Assembly: GCA_051294375.1 (NCBI GenBank)
Contig: CM119265.1
Location: 778,089 to 842,088 of the forward strand
Source of the DNA: Paraspadella gotoi
Lineage: Eukaryota > Chaetognatha
Length of the DNA: 64,000 nucleotides
Reading direction: 5' to 3'
In this document: one piece after another, positions 46,683-58,720 of the stretch
Position numbering within the stretch: position 1 is the first letter of the stretch
Layout: the number at the start of each line of letters is the position of its first letter
Position numbers and translations under genes: made by a program
Notes under the pieces: model-generated
Seen by the model: only the letters and a program-made list of their open reading frames with translations
What the model was told of the DNA's origin: nothing
The model's database searches: none

Positions 46683-47171
46683 TCTCCTCCTCTTCCTCCT
46701 CCTCTTCTTCCTCCTCCTCTTCCCTTCCTAACCTCCTCTTTCCCTTCCTCCTTCTCCTACTTCACCTAATCCCCCTCTTCCTCCTCTCCTCCTCCTCCTC
46801 TTCCTTATTCTTTTCCCCCTTTCTTCCTCCCCCTTCCCATCCTCTTCTTCACCCTCCTCCTCTTCCTCCTCCCCTCCTCTTTTCCTCCTCCTCTTCTTCC
46901 TTCCCTTCTCTTTCGCCTGCTCTTCCTCCTCCCCCTCTTCCTCCTCCCCCTCCTCCTTCTCCCCTCTTCCTCCCCTTCCCAGCTTCCTTTTCTTCCTCTT
47001 CCTCCTCCCCTTTTCTTTCCCCTCTTTCTTTCCTTTCCTCCCTCTTTCCCCTCCTTCTCCTCTTCCTCCTTCGCTTCCTCATCTTTCTCTCCTCTTCTTT
47101 CCCCCTCCTCCTCCTCCTCCTCTCTTCACCTCTTACTCTCCCTCCTCCTCCTCCTCCTCCTCCTCCTCTTA
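46683..47171. repeat. Pure-strand polypyrimidine tract (TTCCTCC-type) before the EF-hand gene
   Basis: About 490 bp made almost only of C and T on the + strand, with only scattered A or G bases, ending CCTCCTCCTCTTAG four bases from the start codon at 47175. The terminal TTAG could be the acceptor of a 5' UTR intron. On the - strand it gives a spurious Arg/Glu/Gly open frame. Confidence 0.92.
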
Positions 47172-47174
47172 GCA

Positions 47175-50100
47175 ATGGGAGATCGACTTTCCAAATCCTC
47201 TACGGACGCCGTCGGTACAACAACAGCGACAATCAACGTTAGAGACGGAACTCTCACGATGCCTAAAACGTCGGAAAAAGATTGGGTCAAATTGTTTGAG
47301 AAGAATGAGGCCGCCGCTTGGAAGATGTACAAACGACTCAAGGTAATGGTTTTGGAATTATCACCTTTTTCTAAAAATATAGTAGGAAAGAATTTAACTA
47401 CTTTTTTTCAAGATAAGTTGGCGAGTATTTTTGTAAAGTTAATTGATAAATTTGATATTAAAGAAGTTAAGTTATCGTATTAGGAGGTTCCGTAATTTCA
47501 AAATGTTGTACTGTTTAATTGTTATTTTTTGGGGGGTCGTGCAACAGTAAATTTTTTTAATTAAAGATTAATTTTTAATTACATTGATTGAAAAAAGAAA
47601 ATATATGCACCAATGCTTATTAAATATTAAAATAATTTTGTAAATTTTAATAAAAAATTGAGCCTTAATTGTTGGGTTGTGTGGTTATTAGGGTGAAGTG
47701 AAAGTATGGAATTAAAATTCTGATAACATATTCAGATTCCTCGTGAAAAGTTAATAAAAGAAAATATAAATATTTTTTTAAGAATTATATCATTAACTAA
47801 GTTAAAATTATAAAAGTTTATTTTTAAACTGGAAATTACAAATTCACGTCCTAAATATAGTTAATTTACATTTTTGACCAATTTAATTTATGTAGCATAA
47901 TTGTTTTATAGTATATTATATAATATATTCATTAATAAGAATAGTATAAACTGGATTGGGAGACCGAAAATAACTTATACTAGTCGCTAAGCAAGTATAC
48001 GCGGCGTAACTAATAAAAGGTCGGCATGACCCTTTCTGAAATATAATGTGAAAAAGAGTATTTTTATTAGTTTTTAGTAGGTAAATGATCGAGATTGTAA
48101 AAGAATTTTTATATACTTAAATGTATAGACTTTCACAGAGTTATTCATGCTAAGCTAAAAGTTTTTATTCTTAAAATATTGTTTAATTTCTTTATTAATT
48201 TTTTTTGCACTAAAGATTCCCTGAGGCGCAACCGGCTTCAGAATCGATCATACGAATTAAATTAGAAAAAAAATTAAATATGCAGTCAAACTTAAAAAAA
48301 ACGGATATTTTTTTTAATTGACTAGAGAATTAAGAACAAGTGATCCATTTAAAAAGGTTTTTTCTTTATAATTCGCTGAATGAATTGGTTATATTTAATT
48401 TTTTTAAATTAAGAAGTTTTTTTTGTAGTTCAGTAGTTGTCAGAGAGTTTGTGGAACTTTTTTTCATCGAAGCGCCCTTGCTGCGGCTCCTGAAGCAGCG
48501 GACACACGCAGAAAACTATTTTGCTTTCTGCACTTTATTTATATTTATTTATTTATTTGTTTATTTATTTATTTAGATATTTATTCAGATATTTATTTAG
48601 ATATTTAGATATTTATTAAGATATTTATATATTTAGATATTTTTTCAATTATTTTTTATATATTTATTTATATTTATTTATATTTATTTATCTTTATTAT
48701 ATTTATTTATCTTTATTATATTTATTTATATTTATTTATATTTATTTATTTATTTTTCTCTTTTCAGGAAGTGGATCTCTTCGTTCTTGACAATTCCATC
48801 CGAGAATCCACAGTCGGTCAACTACGAGGTCACACGATTGAGGACAAGTACAAAATCTGGCAGGAGGCTAAGAAGTGTGGGTTCAAGGTATGCGGCTAAG
48901 AAATGTGGGTTCAAGGTATGCGGCTAAGAAGTGTGGGCTCAAGGTATGCAGCTAAGAAGTGTGGGTTCAAGGTATGCGGCTAAGAAGTGTGGGCTCAAGG
49001 TATGCGGCTAAGAAGTGTGGGTTCAAGGTATGCGGCTAAGAAGTATGGGTTCAAGGTATGCAATAGCTTTAGAAGCAAAAAGTTATGAATTGTATGCGTG
49101 CAAGTTTCTTAAAAGCCAAAAAAAGTGCAAGTTTACACAATAAAGTAATTCAAGAAACAAAGCAGTGTGGGTTTAAAATGTAAACGTGTATTAAAGTTAC
49201 GTAATATAGTTTGCTAAGTTGTGTGGATACAAGATATGCGAAGAATGGGAACCACCGAGTCTGATTTTATTTTAGATATTTTATGTCTCAAAACTTTGGA
49301 CAAGGGAAGATTAATCTTTCTTATCCTATTAAATCAAAAGTCTTTGAGAACGTTATATGATTAAAAGAATTAATGATTCAAGATAATTTTCTAGTGATTA
49401 ATTTATCTATTAATTCAAAAATAGATAAGTTGATTATATTGTATTTATTGATAAATAGTCTCATACATAATTCGACAAAATTTTGATTGCTTGACTCATT
49501 TTATGACCGATTCATGCATTAAAAATTGGATAATGATAGGTTTTAAATCGATTGATTGATTGATTGGCTTCTCTTGTGATTGTTTCGAATTGGAAGGTGG
49601 ATTAATTTTTTGATTGATTGATTGATTGATTGTTCCACTCAGAACTGGATGGTGGCCTCATTCAATCACATGACGAGAGTCGATGATGTCTTCATCGGAA
49701 AAATCGTTGAAGAAGCGAGAAAAGAAGAAAATGGGGAAGAAATCATCAGCGGATTTTGGGCTTTTTCAGAAATCGTCGATTTTAAGGGTACGAAGGAAAA
49801 ACATTATGAAAAACATAAGCCAAAAAATAAATACATTAAAAAAACATAAATATATAAACACACATAAACAAAAAAAAATGAACAAAATCAAAAGGAAAGT
49901 AAGGAAGAAAAACATGAAGAAAACCTTAATTGAAACAAAAATATTTAAACATAAAAACCGAACAATTATAAACAAAAGAAATAAAACAAAAAAACTTAAT
50001 AACCCCCATAAAAAAAAGCAAAAACAAAAACTTCAAGAAATCTATTTTATTGCTCAAAAGTTGATATTTTGTGCATCCATTTATTCTAGTCTCTGCTAAC

Positions 50101-53100
50101 CGAATACCTAATGGTGAAATTCTTCCTGTTGGACTCAAAAAGTCACAAGAATTTGGTCTCTACAACGTTTTGTTTGAAATTGATTTCGGGGACAAAATCT
50201 GGAATTTTAGAAAATTCCCTGTAGAGAAGTTTATTGAGCTGCTGGATGAGAGGTGAGCTGTTAAAGAATGATTTATATAGTTAAATTAATTATTATTAAA
50301 ATTTATATAATGTTTTATGTGCTTATTAAACCAAATTAAAAAAATTTTATGTTTTATTTACAAAAGTTTATTACATTAATAAAATTATTAACTATATTTT
50401 TTAATTTAAAATTTCTAAACAATCATAATTGTTTCGCTTCTTTATTCTTAACAATTTTTAAATCGTTCCCGCACCATGTCATTCTTATCATTTCTTTTAT
50501 CATTTATCATTATCATTTCTCTCTCACAGATTCCGTTGGTGCAACGAAAATCTTCCTTGGGCCAAAGACTCTACGGATCCAGCCCATCAAGGTCCTCGGC
50601 CCAAGATCAAGATTGGGGTGAATTTCAGGGACATGCCCGAAGTTATGTCGAAGCATCCGGAGAGAATTTACAAGGTCGGAACAATTTAGGAATAAAAATA
50701 TATAAACAAAAGAAATCAATCAGTTAAATTTTGTATGACTATAAAATATATTATATTAAGCCTATTATCAATTCAATTATTGTTTATAGACTTCATTAAA
50801 ACTTTATAAATGTGAATTATTAAAATTTGCTTGCGTTAATTTAATTAAAATAAATCTTTCAGAATACTGATAAATTTACATATTGATAATGATATTTTCT
50901 TATTAGATCTTTATCGATTTTTATATTTATAATTAGATATAATTATTCAAAATAACTTACCAATTTCCAGGTCGCAACTTACCTCGCCTCACTTCCCGAA
51001 TCTTCCAACTTTTTCGCCATCGCGTTTGAAGAACCAACAGGCGACTCTCTCCCGGAATCCGTCGCCAACTGGACCAAAGGCTTTCGACGCATCCTGGACG
51101 ATTACGGATCGAAAGCGAGACTCTTGGTTCACACTCACGAGCGGTTTGGTCTTTCCGACGTCACCGCGTTGCAGGTAAAGCGGTAACTTGTGGTTCTTTA
51201 ATCTCATTTACATATTGTAGTAGTATAGATTTATTTTCATATATCTTTAGATACGGTTTTCATGTAAGTCGTAATTTACTATTTTAGCTATACTTTATAT
51301 GATTTTAAATGTTGATTTGGCTAACAAACTCCCTTTCAAGACTCTCATCACCATGATAAACTTTCAGAAAATAGTTTTTGGGGACAAAATGTGTGCATTT
51401 CTGCAGAATCTTTGCATGTAGATAATTTTATCCATTATTTTTTCACTAGTTAGGGGTAGTCAAAATGTTAAATTTGAATTAATGTTATTATATATTTTTT
51501 TTTCTTTTTTTATTTATTTTTTCTTATTTTTTGTCAATTTTTTAAAAAAATTTTTTTTAGTTGTTAACTTTTTCATTAACATTTTTTATTTGCAATAATT
51601 CCTCTTTCAGTCCATCATGGGCTGGCGCAGATGGTATCTGGGCTTCGGTCTGTTGTGAAGGCGCCTACATCGGTGCTGCTTCATCTTGCGTTACGTTGCT
51701 AAACCTAATTCGTTTAGGAAACAAAAAAGTCTTGAAAAAATTACAACTGCAGGTTAATGGATTAGTTTATTGCGTGGCTAAATTTAATAAACCCCGGAGA
51801 AATTTTAGATGTCGTAATCTATCTCACATATCTTCTGCATCTCTCTCTCTCCCTCTCTCTCTCTCTCATCTCTCTCTCTCTCTCTCTCGTCCTCCTCTCT
51901 CTCTCTCTCTCTCCACTTTCTCTCTCTCTCCCTCCCTGCCCACCGCCCACAGCAGTTACCATTTCCGCGAAGGCTGCCATCGAAAGTGACCGAAATCACA
52001 ACGGGCACTGACCTCCCAAGCGAACAACCAATCTTTGGTACTCGCGCTTATTTTTTTTTTTTCAGTTTTTTGACGTTAGTTGGGCTTATTTTTTGTTTTT
52101 TTTTTTGTTTTCTTTTTTTATTTTCTGTGCATCTGGACTGGCCCCGGGGACAATTCGAACTTTGCCAGTTTCTGTTTCTTGGGTAGAGAACCTCCAGTTG
52201 CGTGAGGATAATACAATATTGAGAAATAAACTCTCCAAAAGCTTTTCAACTAACTTTTGACCCTTTTCGTATTAAAATCGCGAGGTGAAAAATTATATAA
52301 TATCTGTAAAATTTTTTGGTAAAAATGCGATTAAAAACATATTTATGAGGTTCTAATGAAAGGAAGGATTTTACAAAAAATCTGAACCTTCTCTATTTTA
52401 TAACAATTTTTATCATATTTTTCTTTCCACTCCCTTTCTTTTTATTTTCTCCATACTCTTCCTTTCCTATTTTTCTCTTTCCTTTCCTATCTTTCTCTTT
52501 CCTTTCTTCTCTTTTTCTTTCCTCCCTTTCTCTTTCCTTTCCTCCCTTTGTCTTTCCTTTCCTCCACCCCCCCGCAGCATCACCACGATGTCTTCAGCCG
52601 ACATGATCCTTCAACGACTCAAAAATCTTTTCGGCGACGAACCCGAATTCACTTGGACGATCGCAGCTGCGATGAAGGAAAAGATATTGGACGATTTGAG
52701 AGATGGGAGGTGATTAATGATTGATTGATTGAATTGAATTGAATTTAATTTATTTAACTTATTTATTTAATTTATAAATAGAAAACTGTAAAGTGAAATA
52801 TTGATTTATTGTACAAATTGGAATTAAAATTGATCTCTTTTCAATTTGTCACCGCGATTGATTGTGATTGATTGATTGATTGATTGTGATTGATTGTAAT
52901 TCAAAACGATAGTTATTATTAATGAATTATGATTGATTTTCATTAATTTTGTTTTATAACGATATCGCCTGAGAATGTGTAATAAGACAATTAACAAATT
53001 TATATTCACTAGTACTGTGTCTGTGATGAATGAACCGTAATAAATTCGGCTCTCATTTCCTTTACTATTTAAAATTTAATAATTAAACTAAAATGTTACT

Positions 53101-53687
53101 TAGTTTCTATCCTTAATCCCTAACTCTAGTCGTGAAACTTAACCCTAAACCTTTGCCTATTTTATAACCCAAACAACTAATCATAAACCCTTTATTTTTC
53201 ACCCTAATCTCTAACCTTAATCCTTCACCTTAATCCTTCACCTTAATCACTATATTTAATCACTATCCTTATCCCTAACCTTAATCCCTAACCTTAATCA
53301 CTAACCTTAATCCCTAACCTAATCCCTAACCTAATCCTCCTTCCCAATTTTTAACTCGAAACATAATTCCTAATTGAGGATGAAATGTGTCGTTCTGGGA
53401 AAATAAGGCCATAAATTCTATACCCAAATCTGCTCCCCATTTTTTCAGAAAAGAAGAGTACATGTCTCCCGCCGGGTTCGCTCTCCTATTCGACAGAAGC
53501 GGCGGGAAAATGACGGAATCCATGCGAGACGTCGTGGCCAAACAAAAGGCGAACTCTGCGATGGGAGAAAAATTGATTAGTGAGATAAAGAAAGACTGGG
53601 ACGAATGGGATCTCAGAGAAGATGGAGAGAAGGTGAGAGATGATGATGACGATGATGATGATTTAAGAAAGATGGAAAGAAGGTGAG

Positions 53688-53729
<42 letters not shown>

Positions 53730-54700
53730 CATTTCATCCACCAGGACAACATGTTGGCCTTTGATTCTTTCTACAACGGATTCATGTCGCGTTTCTTTGG
53801 ATGCTACAGATGCGCTGACACTTTAGACGCTTTGAAGTGTCTCGACATGGACAGCGATGGAGAGGTGAGTTCAAAGGGTCAGTTCAAAGGGTAAGGATGT
53901 ATAAACTAATTTTTATTCAAATTTTTTGTGATTAATCTTTCTTTTCGTCTTCGTCTTTAATCTCAAGTAACAAATTTTTTTCAAATTTAAATGAAAAACA
54001 AGAGAGCAATTCTGTGAAATTGGTACAACCAATATAAAAATTATTCTTATTTCATTATTTAGATAAATATCGTATGCCTTAGCACTGTCTTTGGACAGCC
54101 TTTGGTTGTATTAGAGGCCTCCATCACTCTTACAAGATAAATGACATAGCAGGTCTTCCTGCAAGCTTTCGATCAAGATTCTCTCACAAGTCGAGTTAAT
54201 TCACTCCCAGAGTACCTGGGCTTCCCTATAATGAAGTGAGTATAAATATTTCAAAAAATGTTTTCAATTTTATAAATCACCACAGTTGATAGTAGATCAT
54301 CTATTCATTATAATTGGACAAGCTCTCTTCCTTTGTAATTAGTTAAGTTGTTAAGACCTTAATCTCTCTCACAAGTTAATTAACATATTTAATGAATAAT
54401 AACCAAGACAGAGTGAGTTCCTGATAAAAGCTTACCTAGACCTTATTTATGAATGTTAATTTTCAATATTGTTTTTACTAATTTCCCTTGTGCAAGCTTT
54501 CAATCAAGACTCTTCACAATCTATGACTTTTTTAAACTCCCATAGTATTGTTGAATTCGTTATGTGTATTACTTAACATAAAACCGCCTTTTCAGGTTGA
54601 CTGGGATGAATTTGCCGCATGTAGCCTCAACATGGGCTCGGCTAACGCTTTTCCAGACCCAAAGATAAAGAATGAACTTCTCGATGCCAGCCTTCACTAA
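47175..54700 (+). CDS. DRE-TIM (HMG-CoA lyase/isopropylmalate synthase-like) protein with C-terminal EF-hand
   Basis: Twelve exons: 47175-47342, 48768-48887, 49643-49787, 50090-50252, 50530-50674, 50971-51174, 51611-51752, 51953-52182, 52578-52709, 53449-53632, 53745-53864, 54596-54700. The product is about 618 residues. The N-terminal half resembles a DRE-TIM barrel: VLDNSIREST holds the RE pair, followed by ASFNHMTRVDD, FEIDFGDKIW, IAFEEPTGDSLPE, LLVHTHERFGL (HxH metal motif) and GADGIWASVCCEG. The C-terminal part has RKEEYMSPAGFALLFDRSGG and one canonical EF-hand loop, DMDSDGEVDWDE, so calcium binding is expected. There is no signal peptide, which fits a cytosolic protein. One extra base in exon 7 near 51615 shifts the frame into GADGIW. 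Exon 8 contains a T-rich stretch coding for a hydrophobic Phe run where relatives should have ordinary sequence. AATAAA is at 54844-54849. The substrate is unknown. Confidence 0.84.
47725..47895. repeat. Partial copy of the palindromic MITE-like repeat
   Basis: ATTCCTCGTGAAAAGTTAAT and the TATTTTTAAACTGGAAATTA centre match 31530-31620; the right arm is cut off. It lies in intron 1 of the EF-hand gene. Confidence 0.7.
48541..48765. repeat. (TATTTA)n-type AT microsatellite
   Basis: ATTTATTTATATTTATTTAT units fill the last 220 bp of intron 1 of the EF-hand gene up to the TTTTCAG acceptor. Confidence 0.9.
48866..49061 (+). repeat. Seven 28-bp units duplicating an exon end and its splice donor
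   Basis: The unit GGCTAAGAAGTGTGGGTTCA plus AGGTATGC repeats exactly seven times (196 bp) with a few substitutions. The first unit is the end of exon 2 of the EF-hand gene with its AAG/GTATGC donor; the other six lie in the intron. Because 28 is not a multiple of 3 and the first intronic codons meet TAA, use of later donors would break the frame. Confidence 0.95.
51838..51936. repeat. CT microsatellite before exon 8 of the EF-hand gene
   Basis: (CT)n blocks form the distal part of intron 7 up to the CACAG acceptor at 51952. Confidence 0.9.
53090..53340. repeat. Degenerate CCCTAACCTTAAT tract in intron 9
   Basis: Many CCCTAACC, CTTAATCC and CTAATCC units in tandem, resembling a decayed telomere-type repeat. 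The regular part (53260-53335) has a period near 14 bp. Confidence 0.75.
53640..53730. repeat. (GAT)n microsatellite in intron 10
   Basis: GATGATGAC and an uninterrupted (GAT)n array sit just after the GTGAGA donor and end about 15 bp before the CACCAG acceptor. The duplicated GAAAGAAGGTGAGTGATGATG near 53667 copies the exon end and donor. Confidence 0.9.
54015..54245 (+). repeat. Interspersed TTGGTACAACC repeat in intron 11
   Basis: Full-length relative of 26893-27065, with an added segment (TGTCTTTGGACAGCCTTTGG) that is also represented inverted near 37540. Confidence 0.75.
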
Positions 54701-54724
54701 AGGCCTCATTCCAGCGAATGAGGG

Positions 54725-55325
54725 ACGAAATAAGAATTAACACCAAGTCAGTTGTTAATTTTCTTTAATTATTTTTTCTTCAGGTCTCAAGTGATGTTTT
54801 ATTTTAAAAAGAAAATTTAGATATACAAATGTTTTCAAAGTTTAATAAAAAATTTTATTATTGTAAAGCAATACCATTTTTGTATTACATAATAATTTAG
54901 ATTTATTAATTATCAAAAATATAAATTATAATAATAATAATTAATAATAGTAATGACTACAGTAGTTACACATAATAACTACAGAATTAATCAATATATA
55001 ATATATAATATTAATTTTAATAATAATAATAATAAAGAATTTTTAATTAATTAATCTCAACAAACAACAAAAGAAAGGATTAATAGAATTTTTAATAAAT
55101 AATTTTAATTAATTTCATAAAATATAAAATTTAAAATAGTAAAACAAGCAATTCTGTTATTTTCATAAATTTAAAATTATTTTTCAAAAGTAATTTAAAT
55201 ATTGAATAACAAATATTTGCTCAACAATTTTTTTTCAAAATCCTTACACGGTAACTCGTTTATTGTTGAATCTTTTAGTTAAAAGTATCTTTACAACAAT
55301 TAAATGAAAGTACTAAATGTGTCAG
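54725..55325. other. AT-rich DNA between the EF-hand gene and the next gene
   Basis: Contains the EF-hand gene's 3' UTR and AATAAA (54844-54849) and then TAATAATAAT-rich DNA. No gene is seen; the downstream gene's 5' exons must lie elsewhere or be missing from the assembly. Confidence 0.6.
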
Positions 55326-56090
55326 AGCGCCATCTGCTACGGATGACGTCGACGGAGATGGCGTTGTCCAGACTTGGTACAAATTGACGAACCAGTCAAC
55401 GAGCGGAGTTTTGACTCTGGATGAAGAAACGGGAAATCTTGTGACGGCTTCGTTTAAGGTGAATGGTATATGCCGGACTGTGATACTTTTGATTTTTTAC
55501 TGCATCTTATAAATACAATGATCTTTATTTGAAAAAATATAAAAAAAANNNNNNNNNNTTTTTACTGCATCTTATAAATACAATGATCTTTACTTCAAAA
55601 AATAAAAAAAAATGTATAGCTTAATAGCTTAAATGCTTATATTTTTTTTAAATATAGCTTCACTTTTATTTTCTCTCCCTCTTTTTTCTCTCTCTCCCTC
55701 TTTTTGATTATTATTCAAAAGTAATTTAAATATTGAATAACAATATTTGCTCAACAATTTTTTTTCAAAATCCTTACACGGTAACTCGTTTATTGTTGAA
55801 TCTTTTAGTTAAAAGTATCTTTACAACAATTAAATGAAAGTACTAAATGTGTCAGAGCGCCATCTGCTACGGATGACGTCGACGGAGATGGAGTTGTCCA
55901 GACTTGGTACAAATGACGAACCAGTCAACGAGCGGAGTTTTGACTCTGGATGAAGAAACGGGAAATCTTGTGACGGCTTCGTTTAAGGTGAATGGTATAT
56001 GCCGGACTGTGATACTTTGATTTTTTACTGCATCTTATAAATACAATGATCTTTACTTCAAAAAATAAAAAAAAATGTATAGCTTAATAG
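55195..56090 (+). repeat. Direct duplication of an exon and flanks around a gap
   Basis: 55195-55535 and 55722-56065 are nearly identical (one base missing, one substitution in the exon), and 55557-55670 repeats 56025-56140. A 10-N gap lies between. It could be a tandem exon duplication, but the pattern is typical of two haplotypes or overlapping contigs joined at a gap. Confidence 0.85.
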
Positions 56091-56993
56091 CTTAAATGCT
56101 TATATTTTTTTTAAATATAGCTTCACTTTTATTTTCTCTCCCTCTTTTTTCTTCTCTCTCCCTCTTTTTCTCTCTTCTCCTCTTTTTCTCTCTCTCCTCT
56201 TTTTCTCTCCTCCCTCTTTTCTCTCTCTCCCTGTTTTCTCTCTCTCCCTCTTTTTCTCTCTCTCCCTCTTTTTCTCTCTCTCCCTGTCTTTCTCTCTCCC
56301 CACTATCACTTCTCTCTCTCTCTCTCTNNNNNNNNNNNNNNNNNNNNNNNNNCTCTCTCTCTCTCTCTCTCTATTTCTCTCCGTCCACCCCATCTTCACC
56401 AGTGCGGTGACAACCAATTGTTCAAACTTGTATCCGGTGGACGACTCATTTCAAAAACTGGAAAAGAAGTCGGAATAAAAGAAAAAGAAGTTAAGGTTGG
56501 AACAGAATTGGTTGGCAAAGACGAAGGAGGAGATATAGTCCTCATGTGGAGGTAAAGAAAATTTGGCTCTTTCCATTCCTTCATTTATTTTGAATCTTAA
56601 TATTTGATTTAAACATGGTCTTAAACTTAAAACCTAATCCTTTATTTTAATCCTAATTCTTAATTCTAATCTTAATTACCAATTTTAATCCTAATTTTCA
56701 ATTATAATCTTAATTCCCAATTCTAATCCTTAATCTTAATCCTAAACCATTACCCTAATCCTTAACCTAATAAACCTTAACCCTAAATTTTTAATTTAAT
56801 CTTTAAATTAAAAAAATTAACCTATATCCAAATTAAAGATAAAATAAGACGTTATTGGAAAATAAGTCACATTATAGGACACAATTTTGATAAATCTAAC
56901 TAAAAGTTTTAATTTGAATATATTTAAATTAAATCTAAATCTTAATTCCTCCCTCAAGGGTTGAAGATGGAAAAATTATTTTATTCTCCTACG
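55326..56993 (+). CDS. Partial gene with possible beta-trefoil (ricin-B-like) segment, broken by gaps
   Basis: Three exons in matching phase: 55326-55458 (or its near copy 55856-55987), 56403-56551 and 56959-56993, where an N gap cuts the last. The conceptual segment has TWYKLTNQSTSGVLTLDEET, then CGDNQLFKLVSGGRLISKTG, then VGTELVGKDEGGDIVLMWRV. The pattern of aromatic and NQ..KL positions followed by G.LISKTG resembles a ricin-B beta-trefoil repeat, but no QxW is present, so this is tentative. The first exon appears twice (see the 55195-56090 repeat); the second copy lacks one T and is out of frame. No start or stop codon is found. Confidence 0.45.
56130..56390. repeat. CTCTCCCTCTTTTT minisatellite with gap
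   Basis: Tandem units of about 16 bp followed by (CT)n, interrupted by 25 N, in the intron before 56403. Confidence 0.9.
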
Positions 56994-57046
56994 NNNNNNN
57001 NNNTAAACGCATTAAAAACGAGTTAAAAACGAGTTAAAAACCATTT

Positions 57047-57310
57047 AAACGGACCTGGTATACACGTCGAACTTTATAGAGATTTGGCGATTACATAAGC
57101 ATAAAAATATACATTTCAACTTTCGAAATAAACGGCGTTGAATAAGCAGAGAATTTGGCATTAAATTCGAAGCAGCAAAAACGGTAACGTGCAGGATATC
57201 GTCTGTGAATCGAATTAAAAATAGGACGAGAGAGAAAAGACTGGTCTCTCACGAATGCGGGGTAAACAAAAGATCAGTTTTCGAAACGAAGTAAAAAATA
57301 TTCTACAAAA
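57047..57310 (+). repeat. About 240-bp interspersed repeat, second copy
   Basis: Reverse complement of 24468-24704: TTTAAACGGACCTGGTATAC through TTTCGAAACGAAGTAAAAAA. It includes about ten extra bases. Confidence 0.85.
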
Positions 57311-57968
57311 TATGTTAGAAGAATATTTTATTTAAGTTTTATCAACATTGATTATTTTATATAATCGGAAAACAGTTTCATACCAAAACTAACGTTGGAA
57401 ATAAAAAATTACAAAAGAAATTTTAACACGAAATTCTGTGTGTTTTCGAAATCCGAGAAATAAAGCATTAATTGTTAAGGGGACCCAGTGATAATTGTTA
57501 AGGAAGAACATTTTGTAAACAATATTACTTTAATTAATTAATTAGGTTAATTTATGCCCTGGAGATTTTTTTTAGTGTTTGTTTTGCTCAAAATCTTCTG
57601 ATCAAGGATTTCTCAATAGACAAACTCTTTTTTTTCTCAAAAACTCTAATTAAAAATTGATCACTCTGATATCTCTCTTTTTCTTTTTTTTTCTTTTTTT
57701 TTCTTTTTTAATTTCATTTTTTTCTTCCTTTCTTTTTATCTTTCTTTTCTCCTTCTTTCTTTCTATCTTTCTTTTCTCCTTCTTTCTTTTTATCTTTATT
57801 TTATCCTTCTTTCTTTTCTCCTTCTTTCTTTCTTTCTTTCTGTCACTCTTTCTTTTTTCTCACACGCTCGTAAAACGTGTGAATCTGAATCTACAAAACT
57901 CAAATTCCTTCGAACTGGTTTGGTTCGCGTCCTTGACATTTTCTGTCTAAAAACTCAAAATTGATTTT

Positions 57969-58720
57969 AGTCCGATCTGCTTGCAGCAGATCTCGACTCT
58001 ATAATTCACTTTGTCGGTCCGCCGGTCAGTCGGTCGGTCCGTCGGTCCGCCCCCTCAATATTGTCGGGCAACCACATATATTATGTCAGAGTGTCGAATT
58101 ATGATAAATTATGCAAAAAAAAACGATGTCCGTCCGTCCGTCTGTCCGTCCATTCCACCTTAGTAAAAAACTCCAATTACTCGTGATTGGATGGATGGAT
58201 TGGAATGAAATTTTGTGGGTGGGTAGGAAAGGGTGTGATTGAGTTGGATATAAAGTTTCGATAGAATCGTGAGTGTGATAAAGAGATTAAATGGAAAAAA
58301 CAAAAAAAATATATTTCACTATTTGAACGCCAATTACTTATGAGTGGATGAGACGATTGACTTGAAATTTTGTATTTGGGTAGAAAAGTGTGTGATTAAA
58401 CTGGAAATCAAGTTTCGATGGAATCGTTTGAATGGAAATGAGTTTAAATGAAAAAAACAAAAACCTGTTTCACTAATTAATTATGCTTCTTTTTATTTTT
58501 TTTAAATGTAAATGCAAGATGTATTAATTAATCAAATAATTAATCAGTTTATTAATCAATAATTAATTAATCAGTCAATTAATTAATTAATCAATAATTA
58601 ATTAATCAGTCAATTCATCAATCAATTAATTATTAAACCAATCAAATATTTATCTATTAATTAATTATTCAATCAATCAATTTATTTATCTATTAACTAA
58701 TTATTTAATCAATCATGCAT
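57969..58720 (+). repeat. Interspersed GTCGGATCTGC repeat, copy
   Basis: Starts GTCCGATCTGCTTGCAGCAG, then GTCGGTCC runs, two CGTGATTGGATGGATGG / GAGTTTAAATG modules and a TTAATTAATCAAT tail. Confidence 0.85.

Noticed and set aside
46849-47175. Gly/Arg/Glu-rich ORF on the - strand (RGG-like)
   Set aside because: Pure low-complexity translation of the polypurine strand.
49622-50099. Lys-rich ORF downstream of exon 3 of the EF-hand gene
   Set aside because: Reading into A-rich intron sequence past the GTACGA donor; the upstream part is already exon 3.
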